Notes: generated by a model from the sequence alone, not told the origin. Positions 16,198 through 25,044 are shown, counted from the first letter of the stretch. The stretch: DNA of 64,000 nt from UBA1563 sp041671545 (GCA_041671545.1 JBAZBI010000005.1:124001-188000), one strand, 5' to 3'. Numbers and translations: made by a program.

Positions 16198-19100
16198 ATG
16201 ATGGCCCCGGTAAATATTGAAAATCTCGAACTTATAAAAACGCTGGTTGGATCAAGCCCGAATGCGTTTTTAATGATCGATCGGAAAGGGGATATTCTTT
16301 ACCGGAATAAAAAAGCAATCGAAACTTTTTCCCTAACGGAAGACATTCAAAATTTAGTTGAGATCTTTGATAGACTTGAAATAGATCATATTGAAGAGAT
16401 GCTGGATAACTTGAAGTATGAAATCTTTCCGGTCGAAAAAAAAGGAAAGTTCGTACTTCATACACAGCAAGAATATCAAATTCATATTCAGATAAATCAT
16501 TTTCAAAATGATGAGAATGATCAATATTTTCTTCTGTTTGAAAAGTGTGAATCTGCAACCGGTAAAGAAGGGAAGTTAATTGATTTTAAACTTTCAACTG
16601 AAGACCTTTCAAAAACTTTTCTTACTCCTCAATTGAAAACAATTATTAATGATGTACAATCAAGTTATCCGTTTACCTTCATGGGGAAAAATAAACTTCA
16701 AGCTGCGATCAATGAACTTGAAGAACCTTTCTGGCTAAAAGACAGTAACAATAAATATTTGTTGATTAATCAAAATTTTGCCGAAAAATTGGGATTAAGA
16801 ATTTCTCAGATTGAAGGAAAAGCAGAAGATTTTTTTCTCCCTTCATTTAATCTTGAATTATATCGGGCGATGGAATCATTTCTTAAAACTACCGGAAACT
16901 CATTGATCATTAAAGGAATTCCCGTAAAAGGATTTACAAATTATCATGAGTATCAATCTGTAGTTATCCCTCTCCTTGATGCTGATAATAATGTAATAGC
17001 AGAGCTGGGAATTGCACATAAAGAAAAAAATCAGACCGAATTGTTAAAGGAGTACGAAGGGAATTTTTCAATCCGCGAAATGATAAACGCAATACAATTT
17101 CCGGTTTGTATTCTCAATCAAAACATGAAGATAGAAAAAGCGAATAATGCTTTTTTAGATTTGGTTGGATTAGGGCAACTTACTATCGAAAATGCCCCGC
17201 TAAGTCAACTTTTCCCACATTTTGTGGCCAATGATCTGAGGGAAGCAATTGCTGGAAATAGCGAAGAATTTACTTTTACAATACCCTTATTGAACGGGAA
17301 GAATACCCGTCACTTACAAGCAAAAATTAAAAAATTAAATAGTGACAAAGTTGAAACAAATGCTTATTTTTTGGTTGTAGAATTTCTTGATGCTTTTGAT
17401 AATTTTGAAGCATTTATTAAAACTAGAGGAAAAATGTTTGACGTGTTAATAAAATCTCTGCCTGATCCAATCTTGATTTATGATGCAGAAAACCTTCGAT
17501 TTCTCGAAGCAAATGATGCTGCGATAACTCTCTACGGTTATTCGCATGAAGAATTTTTGCAAATGGATCTTACCGATTTATATTCTCCTGAAGATATTCA
17601 AACTCTGCTTGATACTCCAGCCAACGATAAAAAGAAAGGTTTTTCAGGACCTTTTAACCATAAGAAAAAAGACGGTTCGACAATTACGGTAGAAATATTT
17701 AAGGATGTCTTTACTTACGATAAAAAGGAAGCTCATTTTACAATCATCAAAAATATTTCAGCTGAGCTAGAAAAAGAAAATGAATTTAAAATGTACAAAG
17801 CTGTTTTTGATGAAACAGACGAGCTCATTGCAGTTACAGACAATTCCGGCTTTATAAAGTTTGTTAATCAAAATCTTGGACTTTTTGTTGGCATGACAAA
17901 ACAGAGTCTTGTTGGAAATTCTCTTATTACACTTTTTAGTGATAACGATCGGGGGAATATAACTTCAAAGATTTTTTCGGCTAAGTTAGCAAATGCTGCT
18001 AAAGCTCAAGTTGAAATAAAGAATGCTCAAAAAATATTTATTCAAGCTGAATTAACAGCAATTCCAACTGCAAATGCTGCGGGTTTAGTTGACTCTTACA
18101 CCATCCTTATTAAAGTTGCAAAAGCCGAAGATAAGGATGAAGCGGTTCAGTCAGTTAAGAAAAGATCTGGACCGGGGTTAGACCCAGCGCAGCTATCAAC
18201 AATATTTCATGAAATTCTTACTCCGATAAATGTAATGTTGGGATTTCTACAAGAAGTTAAAGAGAGTATTCCGGTTCCAACCTCTGATCAAAGAGAGGCA
18301 TTGAATTACATTCAAGAAAATCAGCGGGAATTGATGGGGACTATGAATTCTATTGCTGAATATTCCACATTATTGAAGGAAGAGGAACCTCCGCAATTAG
18401 TTACATTCTCTCTCCTTGAACTTTTTGATAGAGTAAAAAGTGAATTCAGTGAAGAACCGGGAAATAAAAATCATAGTCTTATCACTAAAGTTTCTTCGCT
18501 CTGGGTAGAAGGTGATGAGAACAAGTATAGAATGTTTTTTAATACGATTGCGAACGTTTGTTCCAAAATAAGCGAAGAAAAACATTTTTATTTTTCGGTT
18601 GAACAACTTGATGAAAATGATTTTATTTTTTCACTCCGCGATGGATTATCTAAAATCTCCGAGAAATTACTTTTTGCTCTTGAACCGGTTTTAATTCAAA
18701 ATGCAGATGTTTCTTTGATTCGTGCTTACGGAGTATCACGATTTGCTATCTTATCGATTCGTGAACTTATTGAGACTTTAGAATGCAAAATTGAGATCAT
18801 CAGAAAAGGAATTGAGCCGTATGAAATGGGATTCATCTTCCCATTAAAGAAGAAAGCTGCTCAACCCGAACAAGCGCCAGTTATCGAACCAAGACGAACT
18901 TTTATTGAAGAAAAAGCTGTTACGCGTGAAATAATTTCCCCGAGAACGACTCAAATAAGAGAAACAAGAGTTACAGCACAAACTCCTTTTGACCGGCATG
19001 CAACAATGGCAGGTGATGAATTTGAAAAAGTTATTCCACTACCGCCCACACCACCTAAGGAAGAAGTTCCTATCAATTATCGAAGAACGATGGTTGAGGA

Positions 19101-19509
19101 GTTCCATGAAGCTCCACCAGTTAGAAAAACGCTGACTTTAAATAATCTTAAATGTTTATATATTGAAGATCAGGTTGACTCACAAATTCTTTTCAAAGTT
19201 CAGATGAAGGAATTGGGCGACATTAAATTTGCCGTAAGTTTTGAAGAAGCGCTTCCACTTATAACAAGTCAAAGTTTTGATTTTATTGTGATGGATATAA
19301 ATCTTCAAGGAGAATACAACGGTTTAGACGCGCTCAAGATGATCCATCAGATGCCTGGATTTAAATCGTTACCAATAATTGCAGTAACCGCTTATGTTCT
19401 TCCGGGAGATAAAGATAAATTCGTTGCCGCCGGATTTAACGAATTTATTTCAAAGCCGATCTTTCGCGAAAAAATGATCGAAGCTTTAGAAAAAATCTTT
19501 CTTAAATAA
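16198..19509 (+). CDS. Multi-PAS hybrid sensor kinase with decayed ATPase domain and C-terminal receiver
   Basis: 1103 aa, starts ATGATG. Five PAS domains in order (roughly residues 10-110, 175-285, 295-395, 410-525, 535-640), no membrane segment seen. A HisKA-like helix has an intact His671 in FHEILTPINVMLGF. The ATPase-like region (about 740-885) has RMFFNTIANVCSKIS in place of the N box and DGLSKI in place of the DxGxG box, so ATP binding is doubtful. A variable, charged/proline-rich linker leads to a receiver domain (about 975-1103) with phosphoacceptor Asp1033 (VMDINL) and conserved Lys in SKPIF. It could act as a phosphatase, a phosphorelay partner, or a sensory scaffold. It lies at the end of the exopolysaccharide-type locus, suggesting it regulates it. 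Confidence 0.8.
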   Translation: MMAPVNIENLELIKTLVGSSPNAFLMIDRKGDILYRNKKAIETFSLTEDIQNLVEIFDRLEIDHIEEMLDNLKYEIFPVEKKGKFVLHTQQEYQIHIQINHFQNDENDQYFLLFEKCESATGKEGKLIDFKLSTEDLSKTFLTPQLKTIINDVQSSYPFTFMGKNKLQAAINELEEPFWLKDSNNKYLLINQNFAEKLGLRISQIEGKAEDFFLPSFNLELYRAMESFLKTTGNSLIIKGIPVKGFTNYHEYQSVVIPLLDADNNVIAELGIAHKEKNQTELLKEYEGNFSIREMINAIQFPVCILNQNMKIEKANNAFLDLVGLGQLTIENAPLSQLFPHFVANDLREAIAGNSEEFTFTIPLLNGKNTRHLQAKIKKLNSDKVETNAYFLVVEFLDAFDNFEAFIKTRGKMFDVLIKSLPDPILIYDAENLRFLEANDAAITLYGYSHEEFLQMDLTDLYSPEDIQTLLDTPANDKKKGFSGPFNHKKKDGSTITVEIFKDVFTYDKKEAHFTIIKNISAELEKENEFKMYKAVFDETDELIAVTDNSGFIKFVNQNLGLFVGMTKQSLVGNSLITLFSDNDRGNITSKIFSAKLANAAKAQVEIKNAQKIFIQAELTAIPTANAAGLVDSYTILIKVAKAEDKDEAVQSVKKRSGPGLDPAQLSTIFHEILTPINVMLGFLQEVKESIPVPTSDQREALNYIQENQRELMGTMNSIAEYSTLLKEEEPPQLVTFSLLELFDRVKSEFSEEPGNKNHSLITKVSSLWVEGDENKYRMFFNTIANVCSKISEEKHFYFSVEQLDENDFIFSLRDGLSKISEKLLFALEPVLIQNADVSLIRAYGVSRFAILSIRELIETLECKIEIIRKGIEPYEMGFIFPLKKKAAQPEQAPVIEPRRTFIEEKAVTREIISPRTTQIRETRVTAQTPFDRHATMAGDEFEKVIPLPPTPPKEEVPINYRRTMVEEFHEAPPVRKTLTLNNLKCLYIEDQVDSQILFKVQMKELGDIKFAVSFEEALPLITSQSFDFIVMDINLQGEYNGLDALKMIHQMPGFKSLPIIAVTAYVLPGDKDKFVAAGFNEFISKPIFREKMIEALEKIFLK

Positions 19510-19518
19510 TGCACTTCT

Positions 19519-19578
19519 AAATCTCTTAAAATCATAATCGATAAAGCAAGTTTCCTTTACCAAAGTTTTAAGAGATTT
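19519..19578 (+). terminator. Long inverted repeat after the hybrid kinase gene (possible terminator)
   Basis: Perfect 13-base arms AAATCTCTTAAAA (19519-19531) and TTTTAAGAGATTT (19566-19578) separated by a 34-base loop, directly downstream of the last gene of the locus and upstream of lexA. A/T-rich, so the stem is weak; terminator is the simplest reading. Confidence 0.45.
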
Positions 19579-19650
19579 TATGTCATCTTTCAAACATTCT
19601 TACTTTTCTAAAAAAAATTCCTTGATTTCTTTCTTCACACTAAATATATT

Positions 19651-19670
19651 TACCATACAAATGTATGGTA
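19651..19670. promoter_or_regulatory. Probable LexA operator (palindrome) upstream of lexA
   Basis: TACCATAC - AAAT - GTATGGTA: perfect 8-base inverted arms with a 4-base centre, 45 bases before the lexA start at 19716. LexA genes normally repress themselves through such a palindrome. I saw no second full copy in the window, including upstream of dinB; only a half-site GTATGGTA at 56624-56631. Confidence 0.7.
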
Positions 19671-19715
19671 AATATTCAAGTAAGCACGTGTGATTCACCG
19701 TACGGAAGTGTGCCT

Positions 19716-20345
19716 ATGTCCAAAGAATTAACCGATATCCAAAACAAAATATTAAACTTTCTTATTGATCAGAAAGTTGACAAAGGTATTTCTCCATCTT
19801 TGGCTGAGATAGCTGACCGATTTGGATATAAAAATAGAGCTACCGTTCAGCAACACCTGCAAGCGATTGAGAAAAAAGGATATATCAAGAAAAATCCAAA
19901 ACGATCCAGAAGTATTGAAGTTACTTTGGAAGATAAATATTTTATCCCTCGTCCGATAATTGGTGAGGTAGCCGCAGGGAATCCTTTAACCATTTACCCT
20001 GACTCTATTGATACAATTCAACTGCCAACAATTGTAAATATTCCCACCAATTCTTTTTTATTGCGTGTAAAAGGAGACAGCCTAAAAGATGCTTTTATCT
20101 TTAGTGGAGATGTAGTGATTGTAAAACCTGTGAATGAATTTTTAGATGGTCAGATCGTTGTTGCTATTTTGGAAGATTCGGCTGTAGTAAAAAGATATTT
20201 CAAGAAAGACGGGAGCATTGAACTTCATTCTGAAAATGAGGAGTATAAACCGATTATTGTTCATTTGAACGATTCCAAATTTAAAATTGTTGGAGTTGTT
20301 GTCGGGATTTACAGAACAATGGGGAGAAAGACTTATGGCAATTAA
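19716..20345 (+). CDS. lexA: LexA repressor (SOS response, self-cleaving)
   Basis: 209 aa from the ATG at 19716 (MSKELTDIQ). An earlier ATG at 19665 lies inside the operator palindrome, so the later start is preferred. The N-terminal winged helix covers residues ~1-65 (SPSLAEIADRFGYKNRATVQQHLQAIEKKGYIKK). The C-terminal peptidase domain has the cleavage bond Ala87-Gly88 (EVAAGNP), nucleophile Ser122 (KGDSLKD, with Leu where Met is usual) and the general base Lys159 (VVKRYF). LexA represses DNA-damage genes until RecA filaments trigger its self-cleavage. The neighbouring downstream genes (phosphoesterase, TonB receptor) are not classic SOS genes; a Pol IV gene lies 11 kb away. Confidence 0.93.
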   Translation: MSKELTDIQNKILNFLIDQKVDKGISPSLAEIADRFGYKNRATVQQHLQAIEKKGYIKKNPKRSRSIEVTLEDKYFIPRPIIGEVAAGNPLTIYPDSIDTIQLPTIVNIPTNSFLLRVKGDSLKDAFIFSGDVVIVKPVNEFLDGQIVVAILEDSAVVKRYFKKDGSIELHSENEEYKPIIVHLNDSKFKIVGVVVGIYRTMGRKTYGN

Positions 20346-20389
20346 TGAACAAAGATAATTTGAGTTATTTTATTTATTACAAGGAAGTT

Positions 20390-21517
20390 ATGGCAAAATA
20401 TTTAATTAAATCCATCTCTATTATACTGATGCTTGGTGGAGTAACCTTCTCTCAAAATTTTAAATTCATTGCCATGTCAGATAGTCGTGGAAGTGACATG
20501 GGCGTGAATAAAAAAGTTCTCTCTTCTTTAGTTGAGCATATGATTAAAACTCAGCCGGATGCAAAATTTGTTCTTTTTGCGGGTGACTTAGTTGACGGGA
20601 GCAAGAGTAATCCCAATCAAACGGTGAAAGAACTTTTGAATTGGAAAGAAGTGATGTCTCCAATTTATAATAATCCTAAAATGGTATGGCCAAAAATTTG
20701 GATTGTAGTTGGAAACCATGAAGTCCAGCATCCGAAAGATGAGGAAAATTTCCGGAAAATATTCCCAGATGTTTTTCTAAACGGACCTGCTGATGAGAAA
20801 GGAATTTCCTATTCTTTTGATTATGAAAAACATCATTTCGTTTTTGTTACGTCGGACCGCTGGTATTATGGAAAGCCGAACGACACCACCGATGACAAAC
20901 GGGATTGGCATTATATAAAAAATTTAGATTGGTTGGAGAATGATCTAAAAGAGGCGAGGAAAAGGGAAGTGAGTGACATTTTTGTAATAAGTCACGAGCC
21001 TGCTTTTCCGATCGGTGGACATTTGCGTGATGGTTTGCCGAATCTAGCTCTAAATTTGAAATTGCCGTTAGACTCAACACGACAGTGGTATTTCGATCAG
21101 CGAAATGAATTTTTGCGAATTCTAAAAGATTACAAAGTTACAGCTTACATTTGCGGTCATGAACATCTTTACGGAAGAGAATCAGTTGACGGCATTTATC
21201 AAATTGTTGCCGGAAGTTCGGGAGCGCCGCTTTATTATTTTAATCCAAAACATGATGAACCGAAAAATCCTGAGCAAGAATTTACTTACGAGGAAGCCAT
21301 CCCGTATTATAAAACCTTAAATTATTTTTACGGACCGGGAGAAAATTCTCAAGCTTCAAAAGATTTTGTTGGAATGCGGGCTTTTGAATACGTTGTTTTC
21401 GATGTGAAAAAGAAAAAAGTGGACGTAACAACTTATGGCGCGTTTCCTAAAGAAAAAACAAATGATAAATTGGGGTCGGAAATTAAGATGATCGATAAAT
21501 TCAAAATAAAGAAGTAA
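20390..21517 (+). CDS. Secreted calcineurin-type metallophosphoesterase
   Basis: 375 aa from the ATG at 20390, which has the ribosome site AAGGAAG just upstream and a signal peptide (MAKYLIKSISIILMLGGVTFSQ). An ATG at 20345 overlapping the lexA stop would add 15 residues without a good RBS. Metallophosphoesterase motifs are in order: SDSRG, AGDLVDG, GNHE, ISHEPAF and GHEHLYGRE, the di-metal ligand set of the calcineurin-like family. It resembles purple-acid-phosphatase-type secreted enzymes; the substrate is unknown. One base separates it from the TonB-receptor gene, so the pair probably serves uptake of a phosphate-containing compound, which is inference. Confidence 0.85.
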   Translation: MAKYLIKSISIILMLGGVTFSQNFKFIAMSDSRGSDMGVNKKVLSSLVEHMIKTQPDAKFVLFAGDLVDGSKSNPNQTVKELLNWKEVMSPIYNNPKMVWPKIWIVVGNHEVQHPKDEENFRKIFPDVFLNGPADEKGISYSFDYEKHHFVFVTSDRWYYGKPNDTTDDKRDWHYIKNLDWLENDLKEARKREVSDIFVISHEPAFPIGGHLRDGLPNLALNLKLPLDSTRQWYFDQRNEFLRILKDYKVTAYICGHEHLYGRESVDGIYQIVAGSSGAPLYYFNPKHDEPKNPEQEFTYEEAIPYYKTLNYFYGPGENSQASKDFVGMRAFEYVVFDVKKKKVDVTTYGAFPKEKTNDKLGSEIKMIDKFKIKK

Positions 21518-21518
21518 A

Positions 21519-23345
21519 ATGCTGCAAAACCTAACATCGCTAAGACAAACATTTTGTGTAGTTATCCTTATTTTCATCTTCACCACTGAGTTCTTCTCTC
21601 AAGAACGAGTATATAATTTAGATGAAATTGTGGTAACTGCGGGAAGAACCGCAAGTAAACTTTCCGAAACAACAAGAAATATTCAAATTATTAGACCGGA
21701 AGACATAACCGCCGCATCGGTAAACAGTGTACAAGATTTGCTTCAGTATGTTGCCGGAGTTGATATTAAACAGCGCGGGGTTGAAGGTGTTCAAGCCGAT
21801 GTTAGCATCCGCGGTGGAACATTTGAACAAACTTTGATAATGATTGACGGCATAAAAATAAGCGATCCGCAAACAGCACATCATAATTTAAATCTTCCCA
21901 TTTCGTTAGATCAAGTTGAACGGATTGAAATAGTGAAAGGGGGCGGTTCGAGCACTTTTGGTCCAAATGCATTTGGCGGAGTTATCAACATCATTACTAA
22001 AAAAGGGAATGAAAAAAGTGCAGCAGTTCAGCTTACCGGCGGCGGACACGGATTTTATGATGCAGCATTATCAGGAAGTTATGGAATCGGTTCTATGAGT
22101 AATCATTTCTCCTTATCGAAAAAAGGGAGCGACGGTTATCGTCACAATACCGACTTTGAGGCGATCAATTTTTCTTACAAAACTTCGTTACTGTTTCAAC
22201 AAAATGTACTTAATTTTTTTGCCGGTTATAATGATAAAAAATTCGGAGCGAACGGATTTTATTTCGATGGTCCTAATCAGTGGGAACACACCCGAGCCAA
22301 ATTTGGTAATCTTTCCGGTGAGTTTAAATTTAATTCAGTTACGCTTTCGCCTAAAGTGGGTTGGCGGCAAAATGATGATGAATATTTACCGGATTACACG
22401 AAACTCTCTAGGAATGTTCATAAGACTGATGTTTACAGCACAGAACTTCAGGCTGCCTTTCAATCTGAATTTGGATCCACTGCCTTTGGTGCGGAATATA
22501 GCAGAGATGTTGTTGCGAGTTCAAATTTGGGAGACCATTCACGCGAACGATCGGGTATCTTTGCTGAGCAGAAAACCACTTATCAAAATTTAAATGTGAC
22601 TCTGGGTTTTTTCTCTTATAAGTATGCAAATATCGGGTGGAAGTTTTGGCCAGGCGTAAGTTTTGGTTATACTTTTTCCCCGGCAGTGCGGATTTATGGT
22701 TCGTACGGAAAAGCCTTTCGCATTCCGAGCTACACAGAACTGTACTATAAGGGAACTCGAAAGGGAAATGCCTCTCTTCAACATGAAGAAAGTGTTAATT
22801 ACGAAACAGGGATGTTTTTTGCGAAGGGAAAATTTACCTCCTCATTTAGTCTGTTCAGAAGAAATGGGAAAAATAGCATTGATTGGGGAAGGGCTGTAAC
22901 TGATTCTGTATGGCATTCTTACAACATTCTAAATACCGTAACAAGTGGCTTTGAAACTAATTTAGAATTTAATTCCGAAGACATTTCTGCCGGAATTCTT
23001 AAAAGAATAACCATCGGTTATACTTATTTAAACATTCATGGATCGGTAAGTAGAGAAAATTTTCAATCTCTCTACGTCCTTGATCATTTGAGGCATCAGC
23101 TTGTTGTGGGAATCTCGAATGCATTATTTTTTGATATAACACAGTCGTGGATGTTTCGTTACGAGGAAAGAATTACCGGCGATAAAAATTTTCTTGTTGA
23201 TACGCAGATCAGAAAAACAGTCGCCAATATTGATGCATTTGTAAAAGCGACAAATCTTTTTAATAAATCGTACAAAGATTTTAACGGCGTTTTTCTTCCA
23301 GGAAGATGGTTGTTTGCGGGAGTAAGAGCAAGCATTCAATACTAA
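21519..23345 (+). CDS. TonB-dependent outer-membrane receptor (BtuB-like)
   Basis: 608 aa. Signal peptide, then a TonB-box-like LDEIVVTAGRTASK and a plug domain (residues ~35-145: TTRNIQIIRPEDI, VQDLLQYVAGVDI, GTFEQTLIMIDGIKI, FGGVINIITKKG). The rest is a 22-strand-type barrel ending in an aromatic-rich C-terminus (FAGVRASIQY). TonB receptors import large or scarce compounds such as cobalamin, siderophores or glycans using ExbBD energy. Size and plug match the BtuB/CirA group; no cobalamin riboswitch was found upstream, and the start is one base after the phosphoesterase stop, so substrate assignment stays open. Confidence 0.88.
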   Translation: MLQNLTSLRQTFCVVILIFIFTTEFFSQERVYNLDEIVVTAGRTASKLSETTRNIQIIRPEDITAASVNSVQDLLQYVAGVDIKQRGVEGVQADVSIRGGTFEQTLIMIDGIKISDPQTAHHNLNLPISLDQVERIEIVKGGGSSTFGPNAFGGVINIITKKGNEKSAAVQLTGGGHGFYDAALSGSYGIGSMSNHFSLSKKGSDGYRHNTDFEAINFSYKTSLLFQQNVLNFFAGYNDKKFGANGFYFDGPNQWEHTRAKFGNLSGEFKFNSVTLSPKVGWRQNDDEYLPDYTKLSRNVHKTDVYSTELQAAFQSEFGSTAFGAEYSRDVVASSNLGDHSRERSGIFAEQKTTYQNLNVTLGFFSYKYANIGWKFWPGVSFGYTFSPAVRIYGSYGKAFRIPSYTELYYKGTRKGNASLQHEESVNYETGMFFAKGKFTSSFSLFRRNGKNSIDWGRAVTDSVWHSYNILNTVTSGFETNLEFNSEDISAGILKRITIGYTYLNIHGSVSRENFQSLYVLDHLRHQLVVGISNALFFDITQSWMFRYEERITGDKNFLVDTQIRKTVANIDAFVKATNLFNKSYKDFNGVFLPGRWLFAGVRASIQY

Positions 23346-23372
23346 TTTGAACAGTAATAATTATTGAAAACT

Positions 23373-23801
23373 ATGTGGTTTCAAAAAGAAATAACACTTC
23401 AACAAAAGAGAAGAGGATTTCATTTAGTAACAAATGAAATTCTCAATCAAGTTCCGGAGATAAGAAAAATATCCGTCGGACTGATGCACGTTTTCATTCA
23501 ACATACATCCGCTTCTCTAACCTTAAATGAAAATGCCGACCCTGATGTACGAGTTGATATGGAATCTCACTTCAACAAAATTGCCCCGGAGAACGCACCA
23601 CACTACATCCACACAAGCGAAGGAGCGGATGATATGCCTGCTCATATTAAAGCATCTTTGCTTGGCTCATCGGTTACAATTCCAATTACAAACGGAAGAC
23701 TAAACCTTGGAACCTGGCAGGGTATTTATCTTTGCGAGCATCGTAATTATGGGGGCGCGAGGAGTATTGTGGTTACGGTAAACGGGGAAGAAATGGGATG
23801 A
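23373..23801 (+). CDS. YjbQ family protein (UPF0047)
   Basis: 142 aa from the ATG at 23373 (MWFQKEITL); a TTG at 23364 would add three residues. Family hallmarks are the HTSASLTLNENADPDV stretch and the C-terminal GTWQGIYLCEHRN. The conserved His/Asp/Glu residues of the UPF0047 fold are all there. E. coli YjbQ has weak thiamine-phosphate synthase activity in vitro; the true role is not settled. Follows the TonB receptor by 27 bases, possibly the last gene of that transcript. Confidence 0.9.
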   Translation: MWFQKEITLQQKRRGFHLVTNEILNQVPEIRKISVGLMHVFIQHTSASLTLNENADPDVRVDMESHFNKIAPENAPHYIHTSEGADDMPAHIKASLLGSSVTIPITNGRLNLGTWQGIYLCEHRNYGGARSIVVTVNGEEMG

Positions 23802-23882
23802 ATTTCTAAAAATAATTGTAACTGAAAAAATCAATTGTCCGGAGGTTCCATTACCTTTTTAAAATCTAAATATTTCCGCACT

Positions 23883-23910
23883 TGTAACTTTTCTCTATCT
23901 CATTTGTCTA
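23883..23910 (+). promoter_or_regulatory. Candidate ECF sigma-factor promoter (autoregulation)
   Basis: TGTAAC at 23883-23888, a 17-base spacer, and GTCTA at 23906-23910, 14 bases before the ECF sigma start. Group ECF promoters often have a -35 with AAC and a -10 of the GTC(T/A) type. The exact specificity of this sigma is unknown. Confidence 0.5.
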
Positions 23911-23923
23911 TTTAAAAAGCCGA

Positions 23924-24421
23924 ATGAATAAAATCAATCTAACATACGAAGAATTATCCTTACCGAAACTTTATGAAAAGTTCTCGCCGGATATTTTCAA
24001 GTATTCCTTTAGTATTTTAAAACATTATGAAGAAGCACAAGATGCAGTGCAGGAAGTATTTGTAAAATATGCCGAGAGTGAACATTCATTTAAAAAAGAA
24101 TGCAGCCAGAAGACATGGTTACTAATTATTGCACGCAGTTATTGTTATAACAAAATAAAAAGTAAAAGTTTTAATAGTGAACGGATAGAGGATGATGCTT
24201 TTGAACCAAGTTATACAATTGATTACGAAACTAAAATGACGATCAGAGATGCATTGCTGCAACTTTCCGAAGAACATAACGAATTGATTTATTTGAAAGA
24301 TTATTCCGGTTATTCTTACAAAGAAATTTCGGAGATCACTAAACTTTCAGTTGAAAATGTGAAGATTAAATTATTCCGCGCAAGGATGCAGTTAAAGAAA
24401 TATTTAATAGATGAGTTGTAA
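23924..24421 (+). CDS. ECF-type RNA polymerase sigma factor
   Basis: 165 aa. Region 2 (residues ~10-80: LYEKFSPDIFKYSFSILKHYEEAQDAVQEVFVKY, TWLLIIARSYCYNKI) and region 4 (about 105-160: LLQLSEEHNELIYLKDYSGYSYKEISEITKLSVENVKIKLFRAR), joined by a short linker with no region 3: the ECF layout. Directs RNA polymerase to a small regulon in response to an envelope signal. The next gene, a zinc-finger anti-sigma factor, starts inside or one base after its end, so the two are translationally coupled. A candidate self-recognised promoter lies at 23883-23910. Confidence 0.9.
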   Translation: MNKINLTYEELSLPKLYEKFSPDIFKYSFSILKHYEEAQDAVQEVFVKYAESEHSFKKECSQKTWLLIIARSYCYNKIKSKSFNSERIEDDAFEPSYTIDYETKMTIRDALLQLSEEHNELIYLKDYSGYSYKEISEITKLSVENVKIKLFRARMQLKKYLIDEL

Positions 24422-25043
24422 AATGAAACATTATGAATTTGAAATAAGCCAATTTATGGATAACGAATTACCGGCAGATGAGCAGAAAAATCTTTTCGCA
24501 CATCTTTCTGACTGCGGTGAATGCGCCAGAGTCTTATCCGATTTCATGAACATAAAAATGGGTATTAAATCTGTTTATGATGATATGAATGTGGAATTAA
24601 AAAATTCTTTTGCTGTAATAAAAGCACAGGAACCAGTAACAAAGAAACGGAATGTTTATAAAACAATGTTTTACTATACCGCCGCGGCTTCGGTACTTTT
24701 CGGATTTTTTCTTTTCTTCTTAGAAGGGAATCAATCCGCTTTAGAAAAAAAATATTTGATATTGCTACAGGAACGATTTAACCTTCAAAATAAATACACC
24801 ATCGTTCTAAATGAAAAACAACAGTTAACGGAGATGAACAAAAATTATTTTGATAAAACGAATTTACAAACGGTAAAGTATAAAGCGCCGAAGAATTCTT
24901 ATCGCATAATTACCACTGAGAAAGGCAGTTATAAAACTGTTGCTTCAATAAATAAGAAGAGACTTCCCCCTGGATTTGCACAAGTATCTTATACCAAAAT
25001 TACTAAAGATGATTTTCTTATTCCCCAAATGATCGGAAATTAA
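24411..25043 (+). CDS. Membrane anti-sigma factor with zinc-binding ZAS motif
   Basis: 210 aa from ATG 24411, or 206 from ATG 24423 directly after the sigma stop. Residues ~8-50 carry the ZAS pattern: HYEFEISQFMDNELPADEQ then HLSDCGEC (His-x3-Cys-x2-Cys), which binds zinc and holds the sigma factor. One membrane helix (about residues 83-103: FYYTAAASVLFGFFLFFLEG) is followed by a ~105-residue periplasmic part with a coiled-coil-like stretch. It should keep the ECF sigma inactive until an envelope signal. The two following secreted unknowns are likely part of the same signal system. Confidence 0.87.
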   Translation: MSCKMKHYEFEISQFMDNELPADEQKNLFAHLSDCGECARVLSDFMNIKMGIKSVYDDMNVELKNSFAVIKAQEPVTKKRNVYKTMFYYTAAASVLFGFFLFFLEGNQSALEKKYLILLQERFNLQNKYTIVLNEKQQLTEMNKNYFDKTNLQTVKYKAPKNSYRIITTEKGSYKTVASINKKRLPPGFAQVSYTKITKDDFLIPQMIGN

Positions 25044-25044
25044 A

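Noticed and set aside
16232..16558. Reverse-strand open frame inside the hybrid kinase gene
   Set aside because: A shadow of the real reading frame in an A/T-rich gene; no start signal and composition typical of antisense reading.
21460..21520. Cobalamin riboswitch before the TonB receptor
   Set aside because: The receptor starts one base after the phosphoesterase stop, leaving no room; no B12-box-like sequence seen.
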